DNA from: Ramlibacter albus
GTDB taxonomy: Bacteria; Pseudomonadota; Gammaproteobacteria; Burkholderiales; Burkholderiaceae_C
Direction: 5' to 3'
Assembly: GCF_014297445.1 (NCBI RefSeq)
Contig: NZ_JACORU010000006.1
Coordinates: 62,001 to 126,000 of the forward strand
Length of the DNA: 64,000 nt
A program made the position numbers and the translations under genes. Under the pieces are notes generated by a model. That model ran no database searches. It saw only the letters and a list, made by a program, of their open reading frames with translations, and was not told the origin of the DNA. Shown piece by piece: positions 57,269 to 64,000 of this stretch (positions within the stretch are counted from its first letter, which is position 1; every line of letters starts with the position of its first letter).

Positions 57269-58029
57269 TTCGCCCCCGGCACTTGCGCCGCTGCCTGCGA
57301 CCAGTAGCGCAGCGCGTCGTGATCCGTGAGGTCCACCTTCAGCGGCGTGATGGTCGGGTGGCCCTGCAGCGCTGCATGGAAGTCCGTGCCCTCCGCATCG
57401 TCCTTCGCGGGCCCCGCGCCGCCGATCCAGTACATCACGTCGCCGCGCGGGCTCGTCTGCGAAATGACTTTCTCCGCCGCATGGCGGCGCCCGAGGCGGC
57501 ACACCTTGAAGGCCTTCAGCTCCTCGTGCGGCAGGTTGGGGATGTTCACGTTCAGCAGCCACGGCGCCTCGCCCGTGCGCTGGTGCTCCAGCACGTAGGT
57601 GACGAGCTCGCGCGCCTTGAGGGCGGCCGCGTCGAGGTGCGACCAGCCCTTCTGCACCTGCGAGAACGCGATGGCGGGCACGCCGAAGAGGTAGCCCTCC
57701 ATCGCCGCGCCGACGGTGCCGGAGTAAATGGTGTCGTCGCCCATGTTGGCGCCGTTGTTGATGCCGCTGACCACGAGGTCGGGCGTGTAGCCGAGCAGGC
57801 CCGTCAGCGCGATGTGCACGCAGTCGGCCGGCGTGCCGTTGACGTAGCGGAAGCCGTTGGCCGCGGTGTTGACGTACAGCGGCGCGTGCAGCGTGAGCGC
57901 GTTGGACTTGGCGCTGTTGTTGTGCTCGGGCGCCACCACCTCGACCTCGGCGAGGTCCTTCAGCGCCTCGTGGAGCGCGACGATGCCGGGTGCCTGGTAG
58001 CCGTCGTCGTTGGAAAGCAGGATCTTCAT
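57265..58029 (-). CDS. surE: 5'/3'-nucleotidase SurE
   Basis: 254 residues beginning [20 protein letters not shown], the metal-binding DD motif, followed by [15 protein letters not shown], the [12 protein letters not shown] region and [20 protein letters not shown]. Removes phosphate from nucleoside monophosphates. First gene of the chain surE-pcm-nlpD-rpoS-exonuclease-rlmD, nearly all overlapping. Confidence 0.97.
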   Translation of the reverse strand: MKILLSNDDGYQAPGIVALHEALKDLAEVEVVAPEHNNSAKSNALTLHAPLYVNTAANGFRYVNGTPADCVHIALTGLLGYTPDLVVSGINNGANMGDDTIYSGTVGAAMEGYLFGVPAIAFSQVQKGWSHLDAAALKARELVTYVLEHQRTGEAPWLLNVNIPNLPHEELKAFKVCRLGRRHAAEKVISQTSPRGDVMYWIGGAGPAKDDAEGTDFHAALQGHPTITPLKVDLTDHDALRYWSQAAAQVPGAK

Positions 58030-58129
58030 GCCTGCGCCGATTGTAGGGGCGGGGTCGCGGCTGGGACATCGCAGCCCGGCCGCACCTGCCTATCATCGCG
58101 GTGCGAAATTTTTCCCGGAGCGAACGAAC

Positions 58130-59122
58130 ATGCAAGCCTGGCTATGCGAGAACCCGACCGGCGTGGACGCGCTGGTGTGGAAGGACCTGCCGACGCCGCA
58201 GCCCAAGGCCGGCGAGGTGCTGGTGGAGATCAAGGCCGCGAGCCTGAACTTCCCCGACCTGCTTATCGTGCAGAACAAGTACCAGATCAAGCCGCCGCTG
58301 CCCTTCGTGCCCGGCTCGGAGTACGCGGGCGTGGTCGCTGCCGTCGGCGAAGGCGTGACGAACCTCAAGGTGGGCCAGCACGTCGCGTGCCTCTCGGGCA
58401 CAGGCGGTTTCGCGACGCACACCATCGCGCCCGCGGCGCTGTGCATGCCACTGCCCGACGCGTTCCCCTTCGTCGATGCCGCGGCGTTCATCATGATCTA
58501 CGCGACCTCGCACCATGCGCTGATCGACCGCGCGCAGCTCAAGGCGGGCGAGACCGTGCTCGTGCTGGGCGCGGCCGGGGGCGTGGGCACATCGGCGATC
58601 CAGATCGCGAAGGCAGCCGGCGCGCGCGTGATCGCCGCCGCTTCGACCGACGAGAAATGCGAGCTGTGCAAGTCGATCGGCGCGGACGCGACGATCAACT
58701 ACACGACGCATCCGGCGCCCAACGCCTTCCGTGAGGCCATCAAGGAAGCCACCAGCGGCAAGGGCCCCGACGTCATCTACGACCCCGTCGGCGGCGACTT
58801 CGCCGAGCCCGCGTTCCGCTCGATCGCGTGGCGCGGCCGCTACCTCGTCATCGGCTTCACGGCCGGGCCCATCCCGAGCCTGCCCATGAACCTGCCGCTG
58901 CTCAAGGGCGCGTCGCTGGTGGGTGTGTTCTGGGGCGCGTTCGCTCGCAACGAGCCGAAGGCGAATGCGGCCATGATGAACGAGCTGGCGCAGTGGTATG
59001 CGCAGGGCAAGGTCAAGCCGGTGATCGACCGCACGATGCCGATGGCCGAGCTCAAGGCCGCCTACGCGCACATGGGGTCGCGCGGGGTGAAGGGCAAACT
59101 CGTGATGGTCAACCCGGTATAA
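58130..59122 (+). CDS. NADPH:quinone oxidoreductase-like zinc-free MDR protein
   Basis: 330 residues from MQAWLCENPTGVDALVWKDL, GGAG before it. GroES-like part with PFVPGSEYAGVVAAVGEGVT, Rossmann motif VLVLGAAGGVGTSAIQIAKA, then DPVGGDFAEPAFRSIAWRGR. There is no Zn-Cys cluster. Quinone reductase or acrylyl-CoA-reductase-like activity; substrate uncertain. Divergent from surE by 100 bases; the tRNA-His gene starts 14 bases past the stop. Confidence 0.93.
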   Translation: MQAWLCENPTGVDALVWKDLPTPQPKAGEVLVEIKAASLNFPDLLIVQNKYQIKPPLPFVPGSEYAGVVAAVGEGVTNLKVGQHVACLSGTGGFATHTIAPAALCMPLPDAFPFVDAAAFIMIYATSHHALIDRAQLKAGETVLVLGAAGGVGTSAIQIAKAAGARVIAAASTDEKCELCKSIGADATINYTTHPAPNAFREAIKEATSGKGPDVIYDPVGGDFAEPAFRSIAWRGRYLVIGFTAGPIPSLPMNLPLLKGASLVGVFWGAFARNEPKANAAMMNELAQWYAQGKVKPVIDRTMPMAELKAAYAHMGSRGVKGKLVMVNPV

Positions 59123-59123
59123 T
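59118..59123 (+). promoter_or_regulatory. Possible -10 of tRNA-His
   Basis: TATAAT overlapping the oxidoreductase stop codon, 12 bases before the tRNA 5' end. No clear -35 hexamer accompanies it. Confidence 0.4.
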
Positions 59124-59135
59124 CACCCGCTCTAC

Positions 59136-59212
59136 GGTGGCTGTAGCTCAGTTGGTAGAGTCCCAGATTGTGATTCTGGTCGTCGTGGGTTCGAGTCCCA
59201 TCAGCCACCCCA
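59136..59212 (+). tRNA. tRNA-His (GTG)
   Basis: 77 bases, with the extra 5' G (G-1, at 59136) pairing C73, acceptor stem GTGGCTG/CAGCCAC and encoded CCA. Anticodon GTG at 59170-59172 in a CCAGA/TCTGG stem; T-loop TTCGAGT. A strong terminator follows. Confidence 0.97.
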
Positions 59213-59219
59213 TCTAGCC

Positions 59220-59253
59220 AAAAACAAAGCCCGCATGCGCGGGCTTTGTTTTT
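59220..59253 (+). terminator. Rho-independent terminator after tRNA-His
   Basis: AAAACAAAGCCCGC and GCGGGCTTTGTTTT pair perfectly over 14 bases around ATGC, with further T after the stem. Symmetric, so it may also serve the minus strand (ppiD side). Confidence 0.93.
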
Positions 59254-59287
59254 GGCTGTGGGGTGGACCCACCCAGGATGGGGAACC

Positions 59288-59323
59288 CCCTCACCCCGGC
59301 CCTCTCCCCCGAGGGGGAGAGGG
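59288..59323. repeat. REP-like intergenic palindrome
   Basis: CCCTCACCCCGGCCCTCTCCC-type sequence in which CCCTCTCCCCC (59300-59310) and GGGGGAGAGGG (59313-59323) form an 11-base-pair palindrome. The 'CTCACCCCGGCCCTCTCCC' text is one I recognise as a widespread dispersed intergenic element in Proteobacteria. Only one copy is in this window. Confidence 0.55.
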
Positions 59324-59329
59324 AGGAAG

Positions 59330-61237
59330 TCACTGCGTAGCGGGCTTGGTCACCTTGTACTGCACCTTGAAGCGCTCCTTGAGCAGGTTGTAGTAAGCGA
59401 GCGTCTCGGCGCCGGCGAACGCCTTTGCGTACTGCTGGCGCTCCGACATCGCCTGGTCCGCCGGCGGGGCTTCGCGCGGCAGCACACGATTGATCTTCAC
59501 GACGGCGTAGCCGAGGTTGCCGAGGTCCACACCGACCAGCGCGGGCAGCTTGGACGGGTCGGCACGCATCGCGCCGTCGACCAGCGCGGGCGGAAACTTG
59601 TCGGCGCTATTGCGGGAGAGCACCACCGCAGGCGGCATATCGGCAGTGGCGGGCGCAGCCTTCCATGCAGCCAGCTTCTGCTCGCCTTCCTTCTTCGCCA
59701 TCTCGGCCGAGCGCTGCGCCACCACGCGGGCACGCACCTCGTCCTTCACTTCCGCAAACGGCTTCGCGCGTGCGGGCGTGTACTGCACGATGCGGCCGGA
59801 CACCATCTGCTGCGGCGCCACTTCCAGCGCCTCGGTGTTGCGCTTCTTCTCCACCGCGTCGGGGCCGAAGATCGCTGCCAGGAACTTCGGGTTCGCGAGC
59901 GGCCCGGGCTGCCCCGCCTGCGGCTGCCGCGTGACGTTCTCGGCCTTGCGCACTTCGAGCTTGAGCTTGTCGGCCACGGGCTTGAGGCTGTCGGACTGCT
60001 CGTAGACGGTGTTGGTGAACGTCTCGGCGGCTTCGGCGTACTTGCGCGCGGCCTGCTGCTTCTGCAGCTCGGCCTCCAGCTCGGGCTTCACCTGCTCGAA
60101 GGTCTTGGCCTGCTGCGACTTGATGTCGGTGACCATGATGACGTGGTAGCCGAACTCGGTCTCCACCGGGCCGACGATGTCGCCCTTCTTCGCCGCGAAC
60201 ACGGCTTCCTCGAAGGGCTTGGTCATCGCGCCGCGCTGGAAGAAGTCGAGGTCGCCGCCCTGCGCCGCGGAGCCGGGGTCCTGCGAGTTCTTCTTCGCGA
60301 GCTCGGCGAAGCTCGCCGGGTTCTTGCGCGCCTGGGCGGCGAGCTCCTCGGCCTTCGCCTTGGCCTTGGCCTTCACGTCGGCGGCCGCGCCCTTGTCGGC
60401 GGTGATGAGGATGTGGCTCGCGCGCCGTTCCTCCTTGCCCGCCAGGCGCTGCGCGTTCTGCTCGTAGTAGGTCTTGAGGTCGGCCTCGTTGATCGTGATG
60501 CCCTTCTTCACGGCATCGACGTCGAGCACCACGTACTCGATGGTGGCGCGCTCGGGCGCCATGAACTGCTGCGGGTTGGCCTTGTAGTAGGCCTCGAGTT
60601 CGGCGTCCGTGGGCGACACGCGCGCCGCGAAGTCGGTGGCATTGAAGCGCGCCACCTGGATCTCGCGCTTCTGGTGGAAGGCGCCGAGCGCCACGTCGGC
60701 GGGCGCCGTGGCCGGCATCGCGCTCGCGTCGATCGGGTTGAGCACCTGGCGGGCCGAGAGGTCCGCGCGCAGCTGCTCCTCGTACGCACGCGGCGACATG
60801 CCCTGGCCGCTGAGCACCTGCTGCAGCTTGGCCTTGTCCACCTTGCCATCGGGCCCGATCACCAGCTTGCCCAGCTCGCTGGAGAAGAAGTTGCGCTCCA
60901 GCCGCTGGTCGCTCGTCACCAGGTGCGAGTCGTTCGCCGCGGCGAGGATGACGCGCTCGCGCACGATGTTCTCCAGCGAGCCCCACTTCGCCTCGGGCGT
61001 GTCGAGGAACTTGACTTCGAGGTTGGGGATCTGGCGGTGGATGCGGTCGACCTCCACCTTGTGCTGGTTGTCCCACTCGGACTGCGTGATCTCGCGCCCG
61101 TCGACGCGCGCCACCTCGCTGCCTTTCTCGCGCATGCGGTCGTAGCCGCTGATGCCGAAGAACACGAACGAGGGCACGACCAGCAGGAACAGCATGAACT
61201 GCATGATCTTGTTGTGCTTGCGGACGAAATCAAACAT
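59330..61237 (-). CDS. ppiD: Periplasmic folding chaperone PpiD (SurA_N/PpiC domains)
   Basis: 635 residues. N-terminal cytoplasmic MFDFVRKHNKIMQFMLFLLV runs into one membrane anchor (to VFFGISGY), then a SurA_N-like part, a parvulin domain near residues 260-370 (ASHILITADKGAA, GGDLDFFQRGAMTKPFEEAV, then DIVGPVETEFGYHVIMV), and a C-terminal helical half. Helps outer-membrane proteins leave the Sec translocon. It follows hupB and tRNA-Val on the same strand, an order common in this group. Confidence 0.95.
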   Translation of the reverse strand: MFDFVRKHNKIMQFMLFLLVVPSFVFFGISGYDRMREKGSEVARVDGREITQSEWDNQHKVEVDRIHRQIPNLEVKFLDTPEAKWGSLENIVRERVILAAANDSHLVTSDQRLERNFFSSELGKLVIGPDGKVDKAKLQQVLSGQGMSPRAYEEQLRADLSARQVLNPIDASAMPATAPADVALGAFHQKREIQVARFNATDFAARVSPTDAELEAYYKANPQQFMAPERATIEYVVLDVDAVKKGITINEADLKTYYEQNAQRLAGKEERRASHILITADKGAAADVKAKAKAKAEELAAQARKNPASFAELAKKNSQDPGSAAQGGDLDFFQRGAMTKPFEEAVFAAKKGDIVGPVETEFGYHVIMVTDIKSQQAKTFEQVKPELEAELQKQQAARKYAEAAETFTNTVYEQSDSLKPVADKLKLEVRKAENVTRQPQAGQPGPLANPKFLAAIFGPDAVEKKRNTEALEVAPQQMVSGRIVQYTPARAKPFAEVKDEVRARVVAQRSAEMAKKEGEQKLAAWKAAPATADMPPAVVLSRNSADKFPPALVDGAMRADPSKLPALVGVDLGNLGYAVVKINRVLPREAPPADQAMSERQQYAKAFAGAETLAYYNLLKERFKVQYKVTKPATQ

Positions 61238-61315
61238 GGGCTACTCGCGTTCGGGGCAAAAGCAATGCAAAAAGCAAAAGCAAAAAGGCGAACCTCGGTT
61301 CGCCTTCTCCTGGGT

Positions 61316-61391
61316 TGGTGGGTGCTGACGGGATCGAACCGCCGACCTACGCCTTGTAAGGGCGCCGCTCTACCAGCTGAGCTAAGCACCC
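61316..61391 (-). tRNA. tRNA-Val (TAC)
   Basis: 76 bases on the minus strand: acceptor GGGTGCT/AGCACCC, D-arm GCTCAGCTGGTAGAGC, anticodon loop CTTACAA with TAC, T-arm GGCGGTTCGATCCCGTC, and encoded CCA. Lies 18 bases after hupB and 78 before ppiD. Confidence 0.97.
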
Positions 61392-61409
61392 CACCGGGCG
61401 TCCCGCCTG

Positions 61410-61682
61410 TCAGTTCAGCGCGTCTTTCAGCGCCTTGCCGGGGCGGAACTTGGGTACCTTGGCAGCCTTGATTTTAATCTGTGCCCCGGTGCGGGGATTG
61501 CGGCCGCTGCGCGCCGCGCGTTTGCCCACGGCAAAAGTGCCGAAACCCACCAGGGAGACCGACCCGCCTTTCTTCAGCGTCGTCTTGACGGCGCCGATCA
61601 TCGACTCCAGCGCGCGCGTGGCGGCGGCCTTGGAGATGTCGGCATGCTTGGCGATGTGCTCGATCAATTCGGTTTTGTTCAC
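61410..61682 (-). CDS. hupB: DNA-binding protein HU
   Basis: 90 residues from a GTG start with GAGGGG upstream: [20 protein letters not shown], then [20 protein letters not shown], the beta-arm [20 protein letters not shown]. Dimeric nucleoid protein. A longer open frame upstream is not HU-like. A near-consensus promoter lies 77-105 bases ahead. Confidence 0.96.
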   Translation of the reverse strand: MNKTELIEHIAKHADISKAAATRALESMIGAVKTTLKKGGSVSLVGFGTFAVGKRAARSGRNPRTGAQIKIKAAKVPKFRPGKALKDALN

Positions 61683-61758
61683 AGGCCCCTCGTAGGAAGG
61701 ATTAGGAGTTGCAGAGGTGTCTTCTCGAAGAATTTTTTTGTCCGCCGGATCGCGACCG

Positions 61759-61787
61759 ATTAGAGCCACGGCCGCAAAGCGTGTCAA
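61759..61787 (-). promoter_or_regulatory. Promoter of hupB
   Basis: On the minus strand TTGACA (61787-61782, consensus) is followed after exactly 17 bases by TCTAAT (61764-61759, 5/6). The leader to the GTG start is about 70 bases and A/T-rich in part. Confidence 0.8.
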
Positions 61788-61832
61788 TACGACGAAGCGG
61801 CGATGCAGGCAGCGGAGGCGGATTCTAGTGGC

Positions 61833-61868
61833 AAAAAGCGCGCAGCGGGACGTGAACCCGCTGCGCGC
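61833..61868 (-). terminator. Rho-independent terminator after the tartrate-dehydrogenase-like gene
   Basis: GCGCGCAGCGGG (61838-61849) and CCCGCTGCGCGC (61857-61868) pair perfectly over 12 bases with a 7-base loop; on the minus strand five T follow. It ends the operon reading from the hydrolase, 38 bases past the dehydrogenase stop. Confidence 0.9.
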
Positions 61869-61905
61869 CGTCGTGACGCACTGCGCAAAAAAATCCGGCG
61901 GAGGA

Positions 61906-63003
61906 TTACAACGCCTGCGCGATCGCGCGGCCGAGGTCCTCGGTGGTCGCCTTGCCGCCGATGTCCGGCGTGCGCGGCGCGCCGCTCTTCGGGTCGAGCA
62001 CCTGCTCGATGGCGCGCAGGATCGCGTCGTGCGCGTCCTTGTGGCCGAGGAACTCGAGCATCATCGCCCCGCACCAGATCTGGCCGATGGGGTTGGCGAT
62101 CTTCTTGCCAAAAATGTCGGGCGCACTGCCGTGAACCGGCTCGAAGAGTGACGGAAAGCGTCGGTCCGGGTTGAGGTTGGCGCTCGGCGCGATGCCGATC
62201 GTGCCCGTGCATGCGGGGCCCAGGTCGGACAGGATGTCGCCGAAGAGATTGCTCGCGACCACCACGTCGAAGAAGTCCGGCCGCTGCACGAAGTGCGCGG
62301 TGAGGATGTCGATGTGGAACTTGTCGACCTTCACGCCCGGGTACTTGCCGGCCATCTCGGCCACGCGCTCGTCCCAGTACGGCATGGTGATCGCGATGCC
62401 GTTGGACTTGGTCGCGCTGGTCAGGTGCTTCTTCGGGCGGCTCTGCGCGAGCTCGAAGGCGAACTTGAGCACGCGGTCCACACCCACGCGCGACATGATG
62501 GTCTCCTGCATCACGATCTCGCGGTCGGTGCCCGGGTACATGCGGCCGCCCACGGCGGAGTACTCGCCCTCGGTGTTCTCGCGCACGATGTACATGTCGA
62601 TCTCGCCCGGCTCGCGCTTGCTGCCGTCCTTGCGCACGACCGGCGCGATGATGCCGGGCATCAGGCGCGCGGGACGCAGGTTGACGTACTGGTCGAACTC
62701 GCGGCGGAACAGCAGCAGGCTCTGCCACAGCGACACGTGGTCGGGGATCTTCTCCGGCCAGCCCACCGCGCCGAAGAAGATGGCGTCGTGGCCGCCCACC
62801 TTGTCCTTCCAGTCGTCGGGCAGGTACTTGCCGTGCTTCTCGCAGTACTCCCAGCTGCCGAACTCGAACTCGTCGAATGCGATGTCGATGCCGAACTTGC
62901 GCGCGGCGGCGTCGACCACGCGCACGCCCTCGGGCATGACTTCCTTGCCGATGCCGTCGCCGGCGATGACCGCGATCCGCTTCTTGCCTGTGACTTTGCT
63001 CAT
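61906..63003 (-). CDS. Tartrate dehydrogenase/D-malate dehydrogenase family protein
   Basis: 365 residues from the second of two adjacent ATG codons, which is 6 bases from AGGAG; the first would also give an ATGA overlap with the upstream gene. Isocitrate/isopropylmalate-dehydrogenase fold: [77 protein letters not shown] and [20 protein letters not shown]. The [14 protein letters not shown] segment fits TtuC/DmlA rather than LeuB. NAD-dependent oxidation of tartrate or D-malate. Confidence 0.92.
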   Translation of the reverse strand: MSKVTGKKRIAVIAGDGIGKEVMPEGVRVVDAAARKFGIDIAFDEFEFGSWEYCEKHGKYLPDDWKDKVGGHDAIFFGAVGWPEKIPDHVSLWQSLLLFRREFDQYVNLRPARLMPGIIAPVVRKDGSKREPGEIDMYIVRENTEGEYSAVGGRMYPGTDREIVMQETIMSRVGVDRVLKFAFELAQSRPKKHLTSATKSNGIAITMPYWDERVAEMAGKYPGVKVDKFHIDILTAHFVQRPDFFDVVVASNLFGDILSDLGPACTGTIGIAPSANLNPDRRFPSLFEPVHGSAPDIFGKKIANPIGQIWCGAMMLEFLGHKDAHDAILRAIEQVLDPKSGAPRTPDIGGKATTEDLGRAIAQAL

Positions 63004-63884
63004 CATGTGCTCCTGAAGAATGAGGTTGCTTCGGCGAGGAGCGCATCGGGCGCCTCCTCGGCGATGTAGTGGCCGCAGGCGATGCTGCGGCCGGTGACTT
63101 GTTCCGCGCGTTCGCGCCACAGCGCCAGCACGTCGAAGCATTTGCCGACGACGCCATGCTCGCCCCACAGCACGCGCAGCGGCTGCGCGAGCCGGCGGCC
63201 GGCGTCGACGTCTTCCTGGTCATGGCGCAGGTCGATGCCGGCGCTCGCGCGGTAGTCGGCGCAGATGGCCTGCGCCGTGCCGGGGATCGCGATGCAGCGC
63301 TCGTACGCCGCCAGCGCTTCCGGCGCGAAAGCGGCAAGGCCGGCGAACCGCGCGCCCATCACGCTGCGGACGAAGCGCACCGGGTCCGATTCGATCAGCG
63401 CCTGCGGCAGCGCGGTGGGCTGGATCAGGAAAAACCAGTGCCAGTAGGCGCGCGCGAAAGCCTCGCTGGTGTTGCGGTACATCGCAAGCGTCGGCGCGAT
63501 GTCCAGCAGCAGCATGCGCTCGACGGCTTGCGGGTGGTCGGCCGCGAGGCGGTGGGCCACGCGGGCGCCGCGGTCGTGCGCGAGCACCTGGAAACGCGTG
63601 TGGCCGAGCGACTGCATGACCGCGATCGCATCCAGCGCCATCTCGCGCTTCGAATACGCGATGTCGTCGGTGCCGGGTTCGGGCCGGCCCGAGTCGCCGT
63701 AGCCGCGCAGGTCCAACAGCACCACGCGGAACTGCCGCGCCAAGGTGGGCGCGACGCGATGCCACATCGCATGCGTCTGCGGGTGGCCGTGCAGCAGCAG
63801 CAGGGGTTCGCCACGGCCGGCCACGCGCGCGTGGAGGCTCACACCGCCGCGCTGCACCGCTACCGTATCGAAACCTTCGAGCAT
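63003..63884 (-). CDS. Alpha/beta hydrolase, fluoroacetate/haloacetate dehalogenase-like
   Basis: 293 residues from MLEGFDTVAVQRGGVSLHAR (an upstream ATG at 63899 is possible). Motifs: oxyanion HGHPQTHAMWHRVAP, the aspartate nucleophile in LAHDRGARVAHRL where esterases have Ser, FLIQPTALPQALIESDP with Trp in YWHWFF, and the C-terminal His in ACGHYIAEEAPD. The DRGAR signature is that of haloacetate dehalogenases. Its stop overlaps the dehydrogenase start, so the two are co-translated; a LysR-like gene diverges from it. Confidence 0.88.
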   Translation of the reverse strand: MLEGFDTVAVQRGGVSLHARVAGRGEPLLLLHGHPQTHAMWHRVAPTLARQFRVVLLDLRGYGDSGRPEPGTDDIAYSKREMALDAIAVMQSLGHTRFQVLAHDRGARVAHRLAADHPQAVERMLLLDIAPTLAMYRNTSEAFARAYWHWFFLIQPTALPQALIESDPVRFVRSVMGARFAGLAAFAPEALAAYERCIAIPGTAQAICADYRASAGIDLRHDQEDVDAGRRLAQPLRVLWGEHGVVGKCFDVLALWRERAEQVTGRSIACGHYIAEEAPDALLAEATSFFRST

Positions 63885-63950
63885 GCCCGCATCTTGCATT
63901 GCGCGCGGCCGGCCCACAAGCAATAATCCGGCAAGCGATTCTTTCCTCCC

Positions 63951-64000
63951 GTGCAACAATCCGACGCGCGCCTCGACCGTGCCGACCTCGAGCTGCTGCT
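63951..64000 (+). CDS. Start of a LysR-type regulator gene (partial)
   Basis: From GTG 63951 the frame reads VQQSDARLDRADLELLL and is cut by the window edge. The DRADLELLLA-type opening is common for LysR regulators (helix before the HTH). It diverges from the dehalogenase-dehydrogenase pair, the typical layout of a LysR gene and its target. Too short for certainty. Confidence 0.45.
   Translation, partial: MQQSDARLDRADLELL

Overview
The window is 64 kb of GC-rich, densely packed chromosome from a betaproteobacterium. It most resembles Burkholderiales, family Comamonadaceae (Ramlibacter/Variovorax-like). The reasons are three orphan Bug/TctC-type periplasmic binding proteins, the gene chains alaA-hom-thrC-mobB-moeA-moaD-moaE, surE-pcm-nlpD-rpoS-rlmD, rpsF-priB-rpsR-rplI-dnaB and hupB-tRNA-Val-ppiD, and the divergent ppsA/ppsR pair. 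This placement is inference from gene order and protein character; no database was searched. I see no prophage, insertion sequence, CRISPR array or rRNA. Nearly all DNA is coding and no gap exceeds 300 bases.

Layout. 1-8.7 kb is accessory: a broken S9 peptidase at the left edge, an SDR oxidoreductase, a 44-residue membrane protein, a PIN-domain toxin-antitoxin pair, an ankyrin lipoprotein, a GNAT acetyltransferase, a Bug protein coupled to an opine-dehydrogenase-like enzyme, and small envelope or unknown proteins. 8.8-13.6 kb holds two overlapping TPR genes and clpB. 13.6-20.2 kb holds a flavin monooxygenase-Bug operon facing a MarR regulator, a third Bug protein and a prolyl oligopeptidase. 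20.2-26.7 kb is one overlapping chain for alanine/threonine/homoserine metabolism and molybdenum cofactor. 26.7-35.8 kb has a Mth938-like protein, PrxQ, PhoH, a MORN-type protein, an intein-interrupted dnaB, the rpsF-priB-rpsR-rplI operon and two tandem paralogues of unknown function. 35.9-43.4 kb has an MHS transporter, a two-subunit Na+/solute symporter, PEP synthase and its regulator. 43.5-51.6 kb is a peroxide/iron block: ahpC, ahpF, bacterioferritin, a siderophore receptor, PiuC, Bfd, TonB-ExbB-ExbD and a heme-binding-like protein, with two Fur-box-like sites. 51.7-59.1 kb has a BI-1 protein and the stationary-phase chain surE-pcm-nlpD-rpoS-exonuclease-rlmD, then a quinone oxidoreductase. 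The last 5 kb has tRNA-His, ppiD, tRNA-Val, hupB, a tartrate/D-malate dehydrogenase with a dehalogenase-like hydrolase, and the start of a LysR-like gene.

The most notable observations are: a 351-residue intein with a LAGLIDADG endonuclease sitting inside the Walker A motif of DnaB and carrying the hallmarks of a class 3 intein; a hairpin that buries both the Shine-Dalgarno and the AUG of bacterioferritin, with a second SD-occluding hairpin before a TPR gene; a priB gene with no usual start codon at its expected start; a frame-breaking deletion of the catalytic core of the S9 peptidase; and a tandem pair of unrecognised paralogues beside the rpsF operon.
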